The notes under the pieces are model-generated. The model saw only the letters and a list, made by a program, of their open reading frames with translations, was not told where the DNA came from and did no database searches. 64,000 nucleotides of DNA from Rotaria sordida. Lineage: Eukaryota; Rotifera; Eurotatoria; Philodinida; Philodinidae. The DNA lies in the NCBI GenBank assembly GCA_905250125.1, contig CAJNOL010000604.1, positions 54,928 through 118,927 of the forward strand, read 5' to 3'. The translations under genes were made by a program, and so were the position numbers. Below are positions 53,501 through 64,000 of the stretch, in pieces (the stretch's first letter is position 1; each line of letters opens with the position of its first letter).

Positions 53501-54872
53501 ATTCATTGATTTTTTTTCTTTGCTGTAATTTATTAATTATTTTTAGAGGGAAAACTATGCTGCAAGTAGAATTCAAGCATTATGGCGAGGTTATGCAAGT
53601 AGAAAGCGATTGATGAAAGCAAATCAAGCTATGAAACAATTTCAAAATAGTTTTAGGTTTTGTTGTTGTTGTTTTTTTTTTAATTCTTTATTATTTTTCT
53701 TGTATTTGATCTTTTTAATTAAAATCTATTTTATTTTCAAGAAAGAGAAAAATGAAAGAAACTCAAATGAAAAACGAACAACGTGAACGAGCTGAAGTTC
53801 AATATCAAGCAACACGTGAACATTATCGACGTTTACGTCAATTTAAACTTCAACAAGTACAAACTATTCAATTGTTACCTGCATGTAAATAAATTTCAAA
53901 TAAATAAAAATTTCTATTTTAAAATGATTTATTATTTAGCTGAAGTAGAAAAATATCTCGAAATTCAACGTTTACGTAGTGCAACAAAGATTCAAGCAAT
54001 TTTTCGTGGTTATTTACAACGACGTACTCTAGTTAATAGTGGTTATGATCGTCTTATTGCTGATCGTGCTGCACGTCGTATACAACGTACATTTCGTCGT
54101 TATCTTCAAAGAAAACAAGCTGAACTTGATCGACGTCAAAAACGATTGGAATATATTAAACCAGCAATTCTTACTGAAGCTAAACGTGAAGAATTACTTG
54201 AACAAATTGAGACATGGAGAAGTGAACGAGCAGTAATTTTCAAATAAAAAAAAACATTTCTTCTTAAATATTGAGTTTTTTTTAGCCAAGAGCAATGTCT
54301 GATGAAGAATTTCTTGCACTTCATACACGTGCACAAGAAAATCTTAATCGTTATGTAACTACAAATCGAGCATGGCGTAGAATTGAACAACGGCAACGTT
54401 TATTACTTCATATGATGAACAATGATTCAGAATTTCTTCTTTCAAGTACAACAATTGAATCAATGATTTTTTTTTCTTTTAAACTCTTTTCAAATATTTG
54501 CTTTTTTCTATTCTAGATTATCCAAAATTAAAATCTGTTATGGAACCAAGTAATGAAAGAATTTCATCAATAAATCAACTTGATCAAGCAGCAAAGTATC
54601 TTAATCATCCATCATCAGCAATTCGTTATCGTGCTCGACAAGCACATACTGAAGCACTTAAACATGCACGAGCACCATGGTATAAAGGTTTACAAATGGC
54701 TAATATGGATGAAGATGAAGATGATGAAGATGAATATTTTAATCGTGGTGGTCTTGATGAATTTTCTCGTAATGATATTCTAAATAATCCAATCAGATAT
54801 GAATATGAAAAACGAAAATTTCATCAATTTACTCCGAATACAACTACATCGTCAATTGAACGTCATCAATAA
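50551..54872 (+). CDS. IQCB1: IQCB1 / nephrocystin-5, 651 aa, 13 exons
   Basis: Exons 50551-50635, 50699-50852, 50925-51072, 51137-51239, 51301-51400, 51464-51574, 53239-53313, 53375-53492, 53547-53656, 53742-53884, 53940-54232, 54286-54445, 54517-54872 (1956 nt). NPHP5 acts at the ciliary transition zone, binding calmodulin and CEP290. The N-terminal about 290 residues are helical (LQQRS-like start, LLLTLRQDFTTISNGWRLAS matching the vertebrate LVLSQDYSRIQGGWTTIS). IQ motifs: ASRIQALWRGYASRKR (about 304), TKIQAIFRGYLQRR and ARRIQRTFRRYLQRK (about 395-435). Then LTEAKREELLEQIETW, PRAMSDEEFLALHTRAQENL and the ending ARQAHTEALKHARAPWYKGL with an acidic tail, matching the vertebrate AKQAHLTTLKHIQAPWWKKL. 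An acceptor lies 17 nt before ATG. Intron 6 (1664 nt) holds transposase relics. AATAAA lies near 54978. Confidence 0.92.
50867..50893. repeat. Short hexamer microsatellite (AATTAG)n
   Basis: About four tandem copies of an AATTAG unit in intron 2 of the IQCB1 gene, just after the donor site. Confidence 0.8.
52080..53060 (+). pseudogene. Transposase relics (BED finger and psq/CENP-B HTH) in IQCB1 intron 6
   Basis: Two fragments. At 52270-52508 an open frame contains LCWKVFSFSI, then CSICYRTFVYTSTTRTQNML and AHSC, which fits a BED zinc finger (C-x2-C, then the T-x-N/M-x-x-H-x-C end) as found at the N-terminus of hAT transposases. At 52724-52875 a second frame reads MISQHRLTLNEKIQLING, two stops, then CELVEQSNISLDSVSNILKT, the pattern of psq/CENP-B-type helix-turn-helix DNA-binding domains of pogo/Tigger-like transposases, with more degraded sequence (LDKYTLR, LVQQYSSNSH) to about 53010. 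They may be two nested elements or one unusual fusion. A GC-rich hairpin-prone segment (52512-52600) lies between them. No ends identified. Confidence 0.55.
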
Positions 54873-55371
54873 ACGTTCTTTTCTTTTTTGTTTTGAATTT
54901 TTTCTTTTCGTGTATTAGGTTTTTTTTAAAACATACTTTAAATGCTTTTTAATATTATCTGAATAGAATGTGTGTGAAATAAATTATGAATGGTATTAAT
55001 TAGGCATGAAAAAAGATCCTTGTCAAATAATTGTTTACATGAAATTGGATTTCTGATATTCTAAAGCAATAATATGTAGAATTAAAATGTTCGATACAGA
55101 CAATTTCCGTATAAAAGATAAATAATTAACTACAATCATTCCTTTTATTATGTTACTAGTATTTTCTGATACATGTTACTCGAGCTCGTGTATTACTATC
55201 TTTGAACGTATATCAAAATATATGAAATGAACAAAATCATTGTGAATTCCAATCAAAAGTTTAATATATTAAACAACTTAGAAGTATAACATTAATATTG
55301 AATAGGGTGTGTTATTATTTCGTAGATATTTTAGCACATTTAAATTCATGCATAATCTTCTACATATCTTT
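54873..55371. other. 3' flank of IQCB1, nothing further seen
   Basis: Contains AATAAA near 54978; otherwise unassigned AT-rich sequence. Confidence 0.4.
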
Positions 55372-56112
55372 GTTGTGGTCAAAGTTAAAATTTTAATTTT
55401 GACTAGACAAAATTGAAATTCATTTTTCAATGAATACGAAAATGTAAAGAAAGACCGAAAATTAAAGTAGCAACAAATTTTTGTTATTTCACAAAATTTA
55501 TTAACAAATATCATATGAGGGTATGGATGCAATAAGGACCTCATGCTCATCCACATCCATGCTCAAAATCGAACGGCCACATACCAGATACAGTCCACGC
55601 TTATACTAATATCTACATTAAGACTCGCCCGTGTAGGAGTGTAGCAAACTTAAAGTCTTGAAATTTGATAAGACAAAGTGACATCAACAATAATCTACTT
55701 TACTAGAGAAGCAGCACAATAAGAAAAACATTTGTGATTTGAAACGAAATCCTTAGTATTTGGATTTGATCTTGGACAAAAATAATATAAATAGCTTCCA
55801 TTTTGATAACGGTCACCAAACTACAAATTGTTTATGTGAATTTGGTTTAAAAATAAATTCATGCTTCAGCTCCAAACACAAATACAAATCAAAGTCTCAG
55901 GACCCTTAGTCCAAAATCTCAAATCTATGCCAAATTTGTTACACCTCTATTGTAGACTCACCCACCTACATCGAAGCTCTCCAGAGCCTAACACCTACAA
56001 TCACATCCACACTCTTTTTTTATTAACAATCTTTTTACCTTTTTTTGTTCATCAAAAAAGAAATTTCAATTTCGTCTAGTCAAATTTGACTGAATTTTAA
56101 TTTTGATCACAA
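55372..56112. repeat. Foldback element, about 740 bp
   Basis: Left end GTGGTCAAAGTTAAAATT followed by GACTAGACAAAATTGAAATT mirrors right AATTTCAATTTCGTCTAGTC followed by AATTTTAATTTTGATCAC. Inner TTAACAAATAT... pairs with ...TTATTAACAA (56020). The interior is rich in CACATCCA / TGGATG words, as in the centre of the 46.3-47.4 kb palindrome. Confidence 0.85.
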
Positions 56113-57169
56113 CGTATACATGCACTATAAAGAAATTTCGGATGATATTTTGTTTATTAGTGAAGCAGAAAATAGATACAACATAAAAACGATTTGTTTT
56201 ATTTTAATAAAATACCCAATTAACGAATGTCAGAGGGCGCCATCATACCGTGAATTTGCTTCTGAGATTTATGTTGTCTTCAATTGGTGCTTTCTTTTCA
56301 AACATATGCTCCACTCGATAGTTATAGTATTCACTGAAATATTGTTTAGTCCTGAACACATCATGACTGTTTATTTGGCCTTTTTTTTCTAACTTTAGCT
56401 ATTAAAAAATTCTCTTGTCATTTTTATTCATTTTAATTGAGCATTGAACGATTATTTTTAATTATACGTTTCATTTTCTGATAGACTTCGTCGTCATATA
56501 TCTAATGTAAATATAATTGTTTTTTCTTCTGCATATTTAAGATCTTTCTTATGTGTTGTATACTCGTTGAGTATATTAGATTTTTGTTTTATCAATCGTA
56601 GATCATAATATTTATTATATAGAGTAAGCTGCAACTAATGAAATTTGTCTTTTTATCTGATGTATTAACACACAGTATATTAAAAATAAGATAAACATGA
56701 CCTAGATACTTCTATTCACGTTGGTTACATCTCATCTGATAGTATTTTATGAGCGACAGGTTTAATTTCTTGTTAAACTTATATAGGCACAATATTTATT
56801 TTTTTCTTTAGCCAGTGAAAGATTTCATGAGTTAATATTTCAGTAATAATAGAATCTTTATTTCGATCAGTAAAAAGTTTATGAAAATATTTAGCATCCA
56901 TAGACATTCTTCTTCTTTCAAAGATAAACATTATTCAATTCGTCTAATCGTTTTGAATAAAAATGATAATAAAATAAAAATTGGACAATTTTCATTTTCA
57001 TCAAAACATTGATTATTACACATATAATGGTAACAAAGAAAAAAAAAACAAATCATGTATTATATAAAACATGAATGAGTAAATCTTGTTGATAATAAGA
57101 TACAATTATAGCAGATATAGATATTAAAGAAAAGCTTAAAAAAGATTTTTCTTTTTATAGATATATATA
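56113..57169. other. intergenic, with a possible minus-strand coding remnant
   Basis: On the minus strand, from about 56910 down to 56775, a frame reads MSMDAKYFHKLFTDRNKDSI then ITEILTHEIFHWLKKK and a stop, followed by EIKPVAHKILSDEM. It has coding-like composition but no recognised family and is broken by stops. Otherwise nothing seen. Confidence 0.3.
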
Positions 57170-58146
57170 ATGGCAGCAACAAAGCCAAATGTTATATTTG
57201 TATTAGGTGGACCAGGAGCTGGTATGCATTTATTATAGATATATTACTTTGTATGTGTTTCATATTGTTCTTTTCAGGCAAAGGTACACAATGTGCTCGA
57301 ATTGCCGAAGTTAGTTTGTTTGTTTTTTTGTTTTTTAAAGATTTTATGAAATCTATAATATTGGTTTTGTTTTATTATTTGTAGGCTTATGATTATGTTC
57401 ATTTATCAGCCGGTGATCTTTTACGAGAAGAAGCAGCTAAACCTGATTCAACGTTAGGTAAAGAAATAAATGAACATCTTAAAAATGGTTCAATTGTACC
57501 TGTTGCAATCACTTGCAAGTTACTTGAAAATGTATGTTTTTTTTTTTTATTTTAATTTAATTCATTAATTCTCCGATCGTTTTTTTTTGTTTCTACATAA
57601 AGGCAATGAAAAATAGTGGCAAAGAAAACTTTTTAATTGATGGTTTTCCAAGAAATAAAGATAATATTGATGGATGGCAAAAAGCAATGGATGGAAAAGT
57701 TAATATTCAATGTGTACTATTCTTTGATTGTGATGAAAAAGTGAATTGTATTTTATTTAATAATCTTAATTCATTATATTTTTAAAAAAGACATGTGTGG
57801 CTCGATGTCTTGAACGTGGAAAAGCAAGTGGACGAACTGATGATAATGAAGAAAGTTTAAAAAAACGGTAAAAAATATTTCTATAAAATCATAATTATTT
57901 CAGAATATTCATTTTTTTTTGTTTTTAATTTGTAGAATTATTACATATAATGAATCAACTCGACCGGTTATTCAAATGTATGAAAAAGATAACTTAGTTA
58001 AACGTATTGATGCTTCAAATGATGTTGATAAGGTGCTATCTATTATTTATTTTTTTCTCATTAAACAAAAACAAAAAAAATTATTGAAATTTTAGGTATT
58101 TCAAGATGTTCAAAATGTATTGAACAATATCAAATCAACAAATTAG
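57170..58146 (+). CDS. CMPK1: UMP-CMP kinase, 197 aa, seven exons
   Basis: Exons 57170-57221, 57278-57309, 57385-57531, 57603-57740, 57791-57867, 57936-58032, 58096-58146 (594 nt). Catalyses ATP-dependent phosphorylation of UMP, CMP and dCMP in pyrimidine nucleotide synthesis. The P-loop GGPGAGKGTQ (residues 13-22) is split by intron 1. Then [11 protein letters not shown] (NMP-binding), [12 protein letters not shown] (NMP/base pocket, typical of the family), VLFFDCDE, and the LID with [22 protein letters not shown] carrying the catalytic arginines. Length and order match animal CMPK1 over the whole chain, and the LID is short, as in cytosolic forms. An acceptor lies 9 nt before ATG. Adenylate kinase 1 is the nearest alternative, but GFPRN-DN and RGK-SGR-DDN favour UMP-CMP kinase. 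Confidence 0.95.
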
Positions 58147-58559
58147 TGATTTTAATAGTTAAATTGGTTTATTTTTTGGAACATTGATAACAAGAAAAGC
58201 AATCTTATTTATTTTGAAGTTTTGCATATATGCACTTTCCGAAATACATCTTATTTAGATTAAACTCATGGTGATTTTAAAAATAAAATTTTTTTCAACA
58301 AAATCTTCATTGTTTTTTTTTAATCTTTTTATGAACAATTATTTAGACGTTTTTCACCTTCGAATTTTCACTACTCGTTAATTTTAAGTCACAAAAAAGT
58401 TGATCGAGAAAAAAAAATTCCTTCTTGTTTTGATTATAACATTATGATTCTAGAGGAATTGAGTAATATGTTTTTTTCGCTGGAGTAGGCAACCGTCTCT
58501 CTGTATTATCATTATTCTAAATAGCTCAGATATATCAATTAACATATATGAACACAAAC
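58147..58559. other. 3' flank of UMP-CMP kinase, nothing seen
   Basis: AT-rich trailer; no feature beyond likely poly-A signals (AATAAA-like words near 58283). Confidence 0.4.
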
Positions 58560-59140
58560 TTACATAGAAACTTTTATATTCAAGAAGTACCTATAAAAAC
58601 TGTGAACATTTACGGACACCACCAAAGCTACAAAAAACGGTAAAGTTCGAAACAAATATTATACGAGTACTCACAGGCATTCATTCTAGGCTATGCTTTT
58701 TGTTTTCAACTGGATTATAGCCTTTTTGTAGACGCGGAAATCCATAGTTATTTTGGTTTATAATTATACAAGGTGTTTTACAAATAAACATAAAGATAAC
58801 TATGATTATCTTTTACAATTAAAACCGAGGTAATCATGGATGTCCGTGTATTCTACAGTTTTTGCATGTACCGAAAGTTATCTTTAGCTACCTTGATATT
58901 TAATTGTAAAATATTTTGTATAAATAAAAGTCAGCGTAAATATAGGTGTCCGTATCCATATCAAAAGGCTATATCTCAGTTGAAAATAAAACGAGTAACC
59001 TAAAATGGGTGTTTGTGGATATCTGTATGATATTTATTTCGAACTCTATCTGTTTTTGCAGCTTTGGAGGGATCTGTCGGTGTTCACAATTTTTGTAGGT
59101 ACCCATTTTCGAGAGAGTTAGCCGTTATGTTTACTCATGG
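58560..59140. repeat. Foldback element, about 580 bp
   Basis: Left GTACCTATAAAAACTGTGAA (58588) mirrors right GTTCACAATTTTTGTAGGTA (59081). Further pairs: CACCAAAGCTACAAAAA with the TTTTTGCAGCTTTGGAGG block (59053), GTTCGAAACAAATATTATAC with ATGATATTTATTTCGAACTC (59028), and TTTTCAACTGGATTATAGCC with GGCTATATCTCAGTTGAAAA. The outer limits are uncertain by about 50 nt. Confidence 0.82.
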
Positions 59141-59444
59141 AAAGTAATCGTTACTGGACAGATCGAATAATAAAATATAGCAGATTATGTTAATCGACAA
59201 ACTAAAGAAAATCGAAATTTTCTTCTGATATTTAACGATCATTATACTCTGTTTTCGAATAATTTCTTCCAAGGATAATCTTCTAAAAATTAATATTAAA
59301 ATTAATTTTTCCTAACTTTTAACATCTATGATTAATATGTTCATATCGCTTATGCGTTTGTTTTTTTTTCATAAACATAATCATGTGTAAATATTCTTAT
59401 TTAAAATTCGAAGTGAAATAAAATATATCTAGTTTCAGGTGAAT

Positions 59445-62375
59445 ATGCAACATCCATCTGTTGGCTTTCGTGGTGGCATTCGTATTGGTCATCATTATAC
59501 ACATAATCATCATACTCAAAATGATGATGACGATGATGATAATTTATCTCTTTCAAATTCAAATTCCGATGATAAAGAAGATGATAATCATGATATAAAA
59601 CATTCATCTATTTATTCATCAATAGGAATTAATAGTGACTTTGAATTAGCTATTCGTAATCTCCGTCCATCAGTAACACGTCGAAAAAAAATCAAAACAA
59701 ATTTAAATATAAGTAAACAAAAAGCTGATTTACCACAGTTAAATACAACAAATGATGATAATCATAATAATAGTTTAAATGAACAAAAACAAAATGAAAA
59801 TAATTCTCAAGATAAACAATCACGTCAATGGTTTCCTAAACCTGATGTTGGTCATGTTGATTCTGATGATTTCATTCGTCATAATCATGTTGGTAAGTTT
59901 ATTCTTTTATATAAAAAATTAAATAATCATTATTGCTTTTATTTGAAAAGAAACTCAACCACTAACTGAAATAATTGAACAATCAACTCCACCAGCTTTA
60001 TTAACAACAATTCCTCCTGCTGGTATTTCAACACGTCCAACAGCAATTATTGCACCAGCTGGTCCAACACGATCTATTTCAGCTTTTTTCTCATCAAATT
60101 CATCAATAAAAAAAGCAACTAGTAATAATTATAGTAATCTTTATAATAATTCAGTATTGAAAACAAATGAACAACAGCAACAACAAATAACATCATCATC
60201 ATCAGCTTTTCAACCGATTAATTCTATACAAAATATTCTTGAAAAACAATCGACAGTTAAATCTGCACCAGTTTTAATGGATATACCACAACATAAAGCA
60301 TTAGAACGTGGACAACAATTAAATAAAGTGCATATTTCTCATCCACAAAGTCCATCTATAGTTCATGTAAGTTTGGGTTTCTTTTTTTTTTTCTTCAAAA
60401 AGAAAAGAAAAGAAAAACTGAATTTAAAATTGTTTAGCTTATGTTACATGAAGATTTTAATACAGCTTGTCGTCTTCTTCGTGATATGGCAGCACATCCT
60501 GAACTTCAAACTGACCATGCACCAACTCATCCTTTTAAGTATAGTTTGTGTTTTCATATTTTTTCAAATAGTTTTAAGTGTATTATTTATTAGGGCTCAA
60601 GTCAATCGTTTATGTGCATGTTATCATGAAGGTCGTTGGTTTCGTTGTCGTATATTACAAATATCACCAGATTTTTCAACAGCTACAGTTGTTTATTTGG
60701 ATTGGGGTATGGTAATTCCAATGCAAATTGGACCAGAATATATTCGTCGTTTGCCAAATGAATTTTATGCTGAACCAGCTTGTTCTATAATATGTCATCT
60801 TGATGGTGTACCTGATACGAATGATTTAATACCGCCCGATGTTATTGCTCAATGTATGGTTTTATTAAGTGAAAATGAATATGATGTTACTGTTAATGGT
60901 TATGATAGTACAACTGGAGGTAAAGTTCTTATATCGGTTAATGGAAGAATTATTAATGATCAATTAAGACAATTACTTGTACCGAATGTAAGTTATTTTC
61001 ATATAAGGCTATCTAGTTGATTCTTAGTTATAAACATAAGAGTATTATGTTTCTAAGTAGAAAAAATTGATCGAAAATGTAAAAGAGATCTTTTCAGATC
61101 AAAAACAAATGAAGATGGTTAACTCTAAGCTTTAACACTTAGAATTAAAACGCTTTGAAGAAAATCTATTTGAATGAACTCAAATTTGTCATTCAAAAAA
61201 AAACACTTCAAATTATTTTTGAATAAAATTCTAGCCTTTACTTTGGACAACGATCGATTCTCTCAATCTCAATGGAAAGACTATTAAATACAGAGCATAT
61301 TTATAATTCATATATTATGACGAAGTTTTCACTAAAATCTTTTTTTTTTCGTTTTCAGACATTAATGACACCAGAAGAAGAATCAATTGAACAATTTCGA
61401 CATGAACTTCCATTAACTGTTGGCGATGAATTAAAAGCATTACTTAGTTCATTTAGTGGTAAAGATGATTCATTTTATGTATTACTTGTTAATGAAAATA
61501 CAGTTGCTATTGATCAAGCTATGAATCAATTACAAGAAACAAATATTGCAGATCGTTATACATGTGAAATGCCACGCATTAAAACGTATATTACTTAGTT
61601 TCAATTTATATCATCCAATTCTTTTTACTTTTTTTTTTTCGTTAGTCTTGTTGTGGCTCGTTATGCTGATGATGGCAAATGGTATCGTGCATGGGTTAAA
61701 TCAATTTGTTTACAACGACAACAAGCAATTGTTTTTTTTGTTGACTTTGGTAATGAAAGTACAGTAATGTTTTCTGATATATATCCATGTCCAGAATCTG
61801 TTCGTACACTTCCATGGCTTGGTATACGTGTTCGTTTAACAAATGAAACAATGACACATGATGAATTAGCTACATTTTGGAAAATAGCTGAATCAAATTA
61901 TATATGGATAAAAATTTTAGAAATATTAAAAGATTCGTATGGTATACAAATTAAAATTGATTATTCAATTCTTCTTCGGCAGGAACGGATAAAATCATTA
62001 TCATCTAATCGAGTTGTTCATGTGGGTGTACAGGTAAGAAAATAAATATTTATTTCATGAAAAATCTTTTTGGTTTGTCTGTTTTTCTATTTTTTAAAGA
62101 CAATGTTTGATGAACAATCATTATTAACAATATGTCCATCAAATAATTTAGAAATAAACTCATGTTTAATAACACCTTCAATAACTGATCAAAGTCAAAT
62201 AGGAAATGAAAATTTAATTCGTAATCTATTCGAAATGATTAGTAACGAATTACGTCGTCTTCGACATCGTATCAATGATAGTGATGAAGCATCACAAGAT
62301 CGTCATAGTCAACTAATGCAATTATTATTTTCTACATTTAATTTAAATAATAGTAATAATCAAAAAAGACTTTAA
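59445..62375 (+). CDS. Tudor-domain protein, 749 aa, seven exons
   Basis: Exons 59445-59892, 59951-60366, 60438-60538, 60594-60987, 61359-61585, 61646-62033, 62100-62375 (2250 nt). Residues 1-290 are disordered (His/Asp/Asn/Ser and Gln runs). Two Tudor units follow: the first (about 325-395) with CACYHEGRWFRCRILQI, VVYLDWGM and YIRRLPNEFYAEPACSIICH; the second (about 530-600) with VARYADDGKWYRAWVKSI, VFFVDFGNES and a pattern up to TLPWLGIRVRL. Multi-Tudor proteins bind dimethyl-arginine on PIWI-clade Argonautes and act in germline piRNA pathways; which TDRD orthologue this is remains open. An acceptor (CAG) lies 6 nt before this ATG, so the start could instead be in an upstream exon. The tail is a helix (ENLIRNLFEMISNELRRLRH). 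It is 226 nt from the next gene. Confidence 0.85.
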
Positions 62376-62601
62376 ATTCGAAAAAAAAACCAATAGTTAA
62401 ATGTTCAGATGTTAACAACCGGTTTATTATATATCGATTGTTTTAGATCTCTTTCCTTTTCTTCTCTATAGTCAGAATTTTCATTGTGTTAAGAAAAAAA
62501 ATTTTCTGTTGTCTTTCAAAATTAAATGGGTATTAAAACATAAGTAGATTATTTGTTACTTTGTTCTAGATTCTTTTCGCTTTTTTTTTTTAAAATTCTC
62601 A

Positions 62602-62834
62602 ATGGCAAGTCTATTTCGTAATTCTCGATCTATTATTACACGATTTTCTTGCATTCGTCGTACTGCAGCAACAACAGGTGCTGGTACACAAGTAAAAACA
62701 TCTGGTGCTTCGACAACTCTTTCGCAAGCATCACGTTCTGGTACTGACGTTAATATGGCGGTACGAGATGCTCGACAACGATTAACCCCAACTGATCCGA
62801 TTAAGCCAAGGCCTGCAGGCGAATCACCTCTCAT
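62602..62834 (+). CDS. First exon of a probable mitochondrial protein, partial
   Basis: A 77-residue open exon begins MASLFRNSRSIITRFSCIRR, Arg/Ser-rich with no acidic residue in the first 30, as in a mitochondrial targeting presequence. It continues DVNMAVRDARQRLTPTDPIK and ends at an AT|GTAAGT donor at 62834. I recognise no family. The rest of the gene lies beyond the foldback at 62975 or past the window end, so intron 1 exceeds 1.1 kb unless the exon is orphaned. GC content is higher than in neighbouring exons. Confidence 0.6.
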
Positions 62835-62974
62835 GTAAGTTTGTACTAAACAAAATCGATCATCATTACAAAGCTTTTATAGCTACTATTTTGCATGAAA
62901 AAAATTTATCTAGTATCAGAGCATTGATAACAATGAGTTGTTATCCTCTTCGTTATTTAATTCATCAAGTTTTC

Positions 62975-63595
62975 TAACGATGGAACTATCTCAACTGTAA
63001 TTCCCTCGTACAAGCTTATATTGGGTCCACTAGGAGATCTAAATAAGACTAGAAAAATCTCTAAACGATTCGTTCTTATGGACCATTAGAGATGAGTTAT
63101 GACTGTTCTACTGAATTTTCGACTTGTTTTTAGATATTTAGTGAAAAACAAAATACCGAAGTTTTAATCTAAAATTTTGCCTGTAGATAAGTCTAATGAT
63201 CCTTAGAATATTCTGAAAATTTTAACCGAAAAAGGATGTTCATTGACTGAGACATTGAATATCCGAACAATAGTCATTTGTTATGGATATGTCATAAAAA
63301 TCGAGTTTACTTGGAAATTCAATAACTCAATAAAGGAACATTCTTTTCGGTTCAAACTTTAAGGACATTCTAAGAGTCATTAAATCTATCTACGAGCACA
63401 ATTTCAGGTCGAAATTCGGTTATTTGACTTTTCATTAAATACCTAATAATGGGTTGAAAATTAAGTACAACGATCATGACTTGGTTTCAAAAGTTCATGG
63501 AAAGGAATCCTTTAGGGCTTTTTCTAGTGCTATCGAAATCTTCTTATGAGCTCAAACGACGAGTTACAGCTGGAGTAGTTCCTTCGTAAGTACAC
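62975..63595. repeat. Foldback element, about 620 bp
   Basis: Left GATGGAACTATCTCAACTGT mirrors right ACAGCTGGAGTAGTTCC. Inner pairs: GTAGATAAGTCTAATGA (63184) with TCATTAAATCTATCTAC (63379), CTTAGAATATTCTG with GGACATTCTAAG, and AACCGAAAAAGGATGTTC with GAACATTCTTTTCGGTT (63339). The GACATTCTAA...TCATTA region resembles the outer arms of the 46.3-47.4 kb palindrome, so the two are probably one family. Confidence 0.82.
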
Positions 63596-64000
63596 ATTTA
63601 TTGATCATTAGTGGCGTGAAAATTATAATCATTAATGTTCGAATCCAACGTGAAAATTGTAGATATAAATACATGTATTAATTTCATCTTTCAAACAGCT
63701 AATTTTGATTTAGAGAATATCATTCACTTCAATAACAATTCTGTAATTCTACATAAACGTTAAGTTAGGCTAATTAGAAATGTTATCTAACATTGAAATG
63801 CTATTAACTGACTTTTATAGTCGAAGTTGAAATTATGTTCGATTCAAACTGAGTTAACGAGTCGATTCTTCTACTAAAGTCACAGAGACCCTCTTTCCTG
63901 GTTTTGGTCTCCAATTCGTTATGGAAATTTTCTTCTTTACTGTTTCTGCATCGATTTCAAAAGTTCTTATAAATTATCTGCTCTTCTAACTTGTATTTTG
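63596..64000. other. no gene recognised at window end
   Basis: Probably still inside intron 1 of the partial gene that starts at 62602. No exon was seen. Confidence 0.35.

Noticed and set aside
63636..63660. GTTCGAATCC, resembling a tRNA T-arm
   Set aside because: No matching acceptor stem, D-arm or anticodon arm could be placed around it.

Overview
The window is eukaryotic nuclear DNA, AT-rich, with short introns (mostly 48-80 nt, GT-AG) breaking small exons. The assembled proteins are animal-type: kinesin light chain, SAP130, nephrocystin-5/IQCB1, UMP-CMP kinase, a tetraspanin and a calcineurin B homologous protein. Several relics look bacterial or expanded-family in character (DUF4385, a membrane pentapeptide-repeat protein, MORN repeats), and 3' splice acceptors sit just before most start codons. 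Together these suggest a bdelloid rotifer (Rotaria/Adineta-like). That assignment is my inference from style and gene content, not a database match.

Layout. 1-7.9 kb is gene-poor, with a frameshifted DUF4385 relic (minus) and an immunoglobulin-domain pseudogene (plus). 7.9-9.8 kb: a seven-exon tetraspanin with a foldback element in intron 3. 9.8-15.5 kb: repeats, including two unrelated tandem duplications of about 210-nt period, and a pentapeptide-repeat pseudogene entered by a 96-bp inverted-repeat element. 15.6-17.8 kb: kinesin light chain. 18.2-19.3 kb: a foldback element and a MORN-repeat relic. 20.0-23.2 kb (minus): a 1005-residue isoprenoid synthase with two class-I-type domains. 25.7-26.4 kb: a foldback element. 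27.6-28.5 kb: calcineurin B homologous protein. 31.6-35.2 kb: SAP130 homologue. 36.2-37.4 kb: a mariner-like MITE and a second MORN relic. 41.9-50.2 kb: a 15-exon, 1208-residue coiled-coil protein I could not name. 50.6-54.9 kb: IQCB1/NPHP5, with transposase relics in its large intron. 55.4-56.1 kb: a foldback element. 57.2-58.1 kb: UMP-CMP kinase. 58.6-59.1 kb: a foldback element. 59.4-62.4 kb: a two-Tudor-domain protein. 62.6 kb: the first exon of a probable mitochondrial protein that runs off the window, followed by a foldback element.

All ten exon models were joined by hand from splice consensus and reading phase. The nine complete ones each sum to an exact multiple of three without internal stops. 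The genes do not form one pathway; this is an ordinary housekeeping/ciliary neighbourhood. The most distinctive feature is the accessory load: eight long imperfect palindromes (about 0.3-1.1 kb), mostly between genes or in introns, and at least four decayed multi-domain genes.
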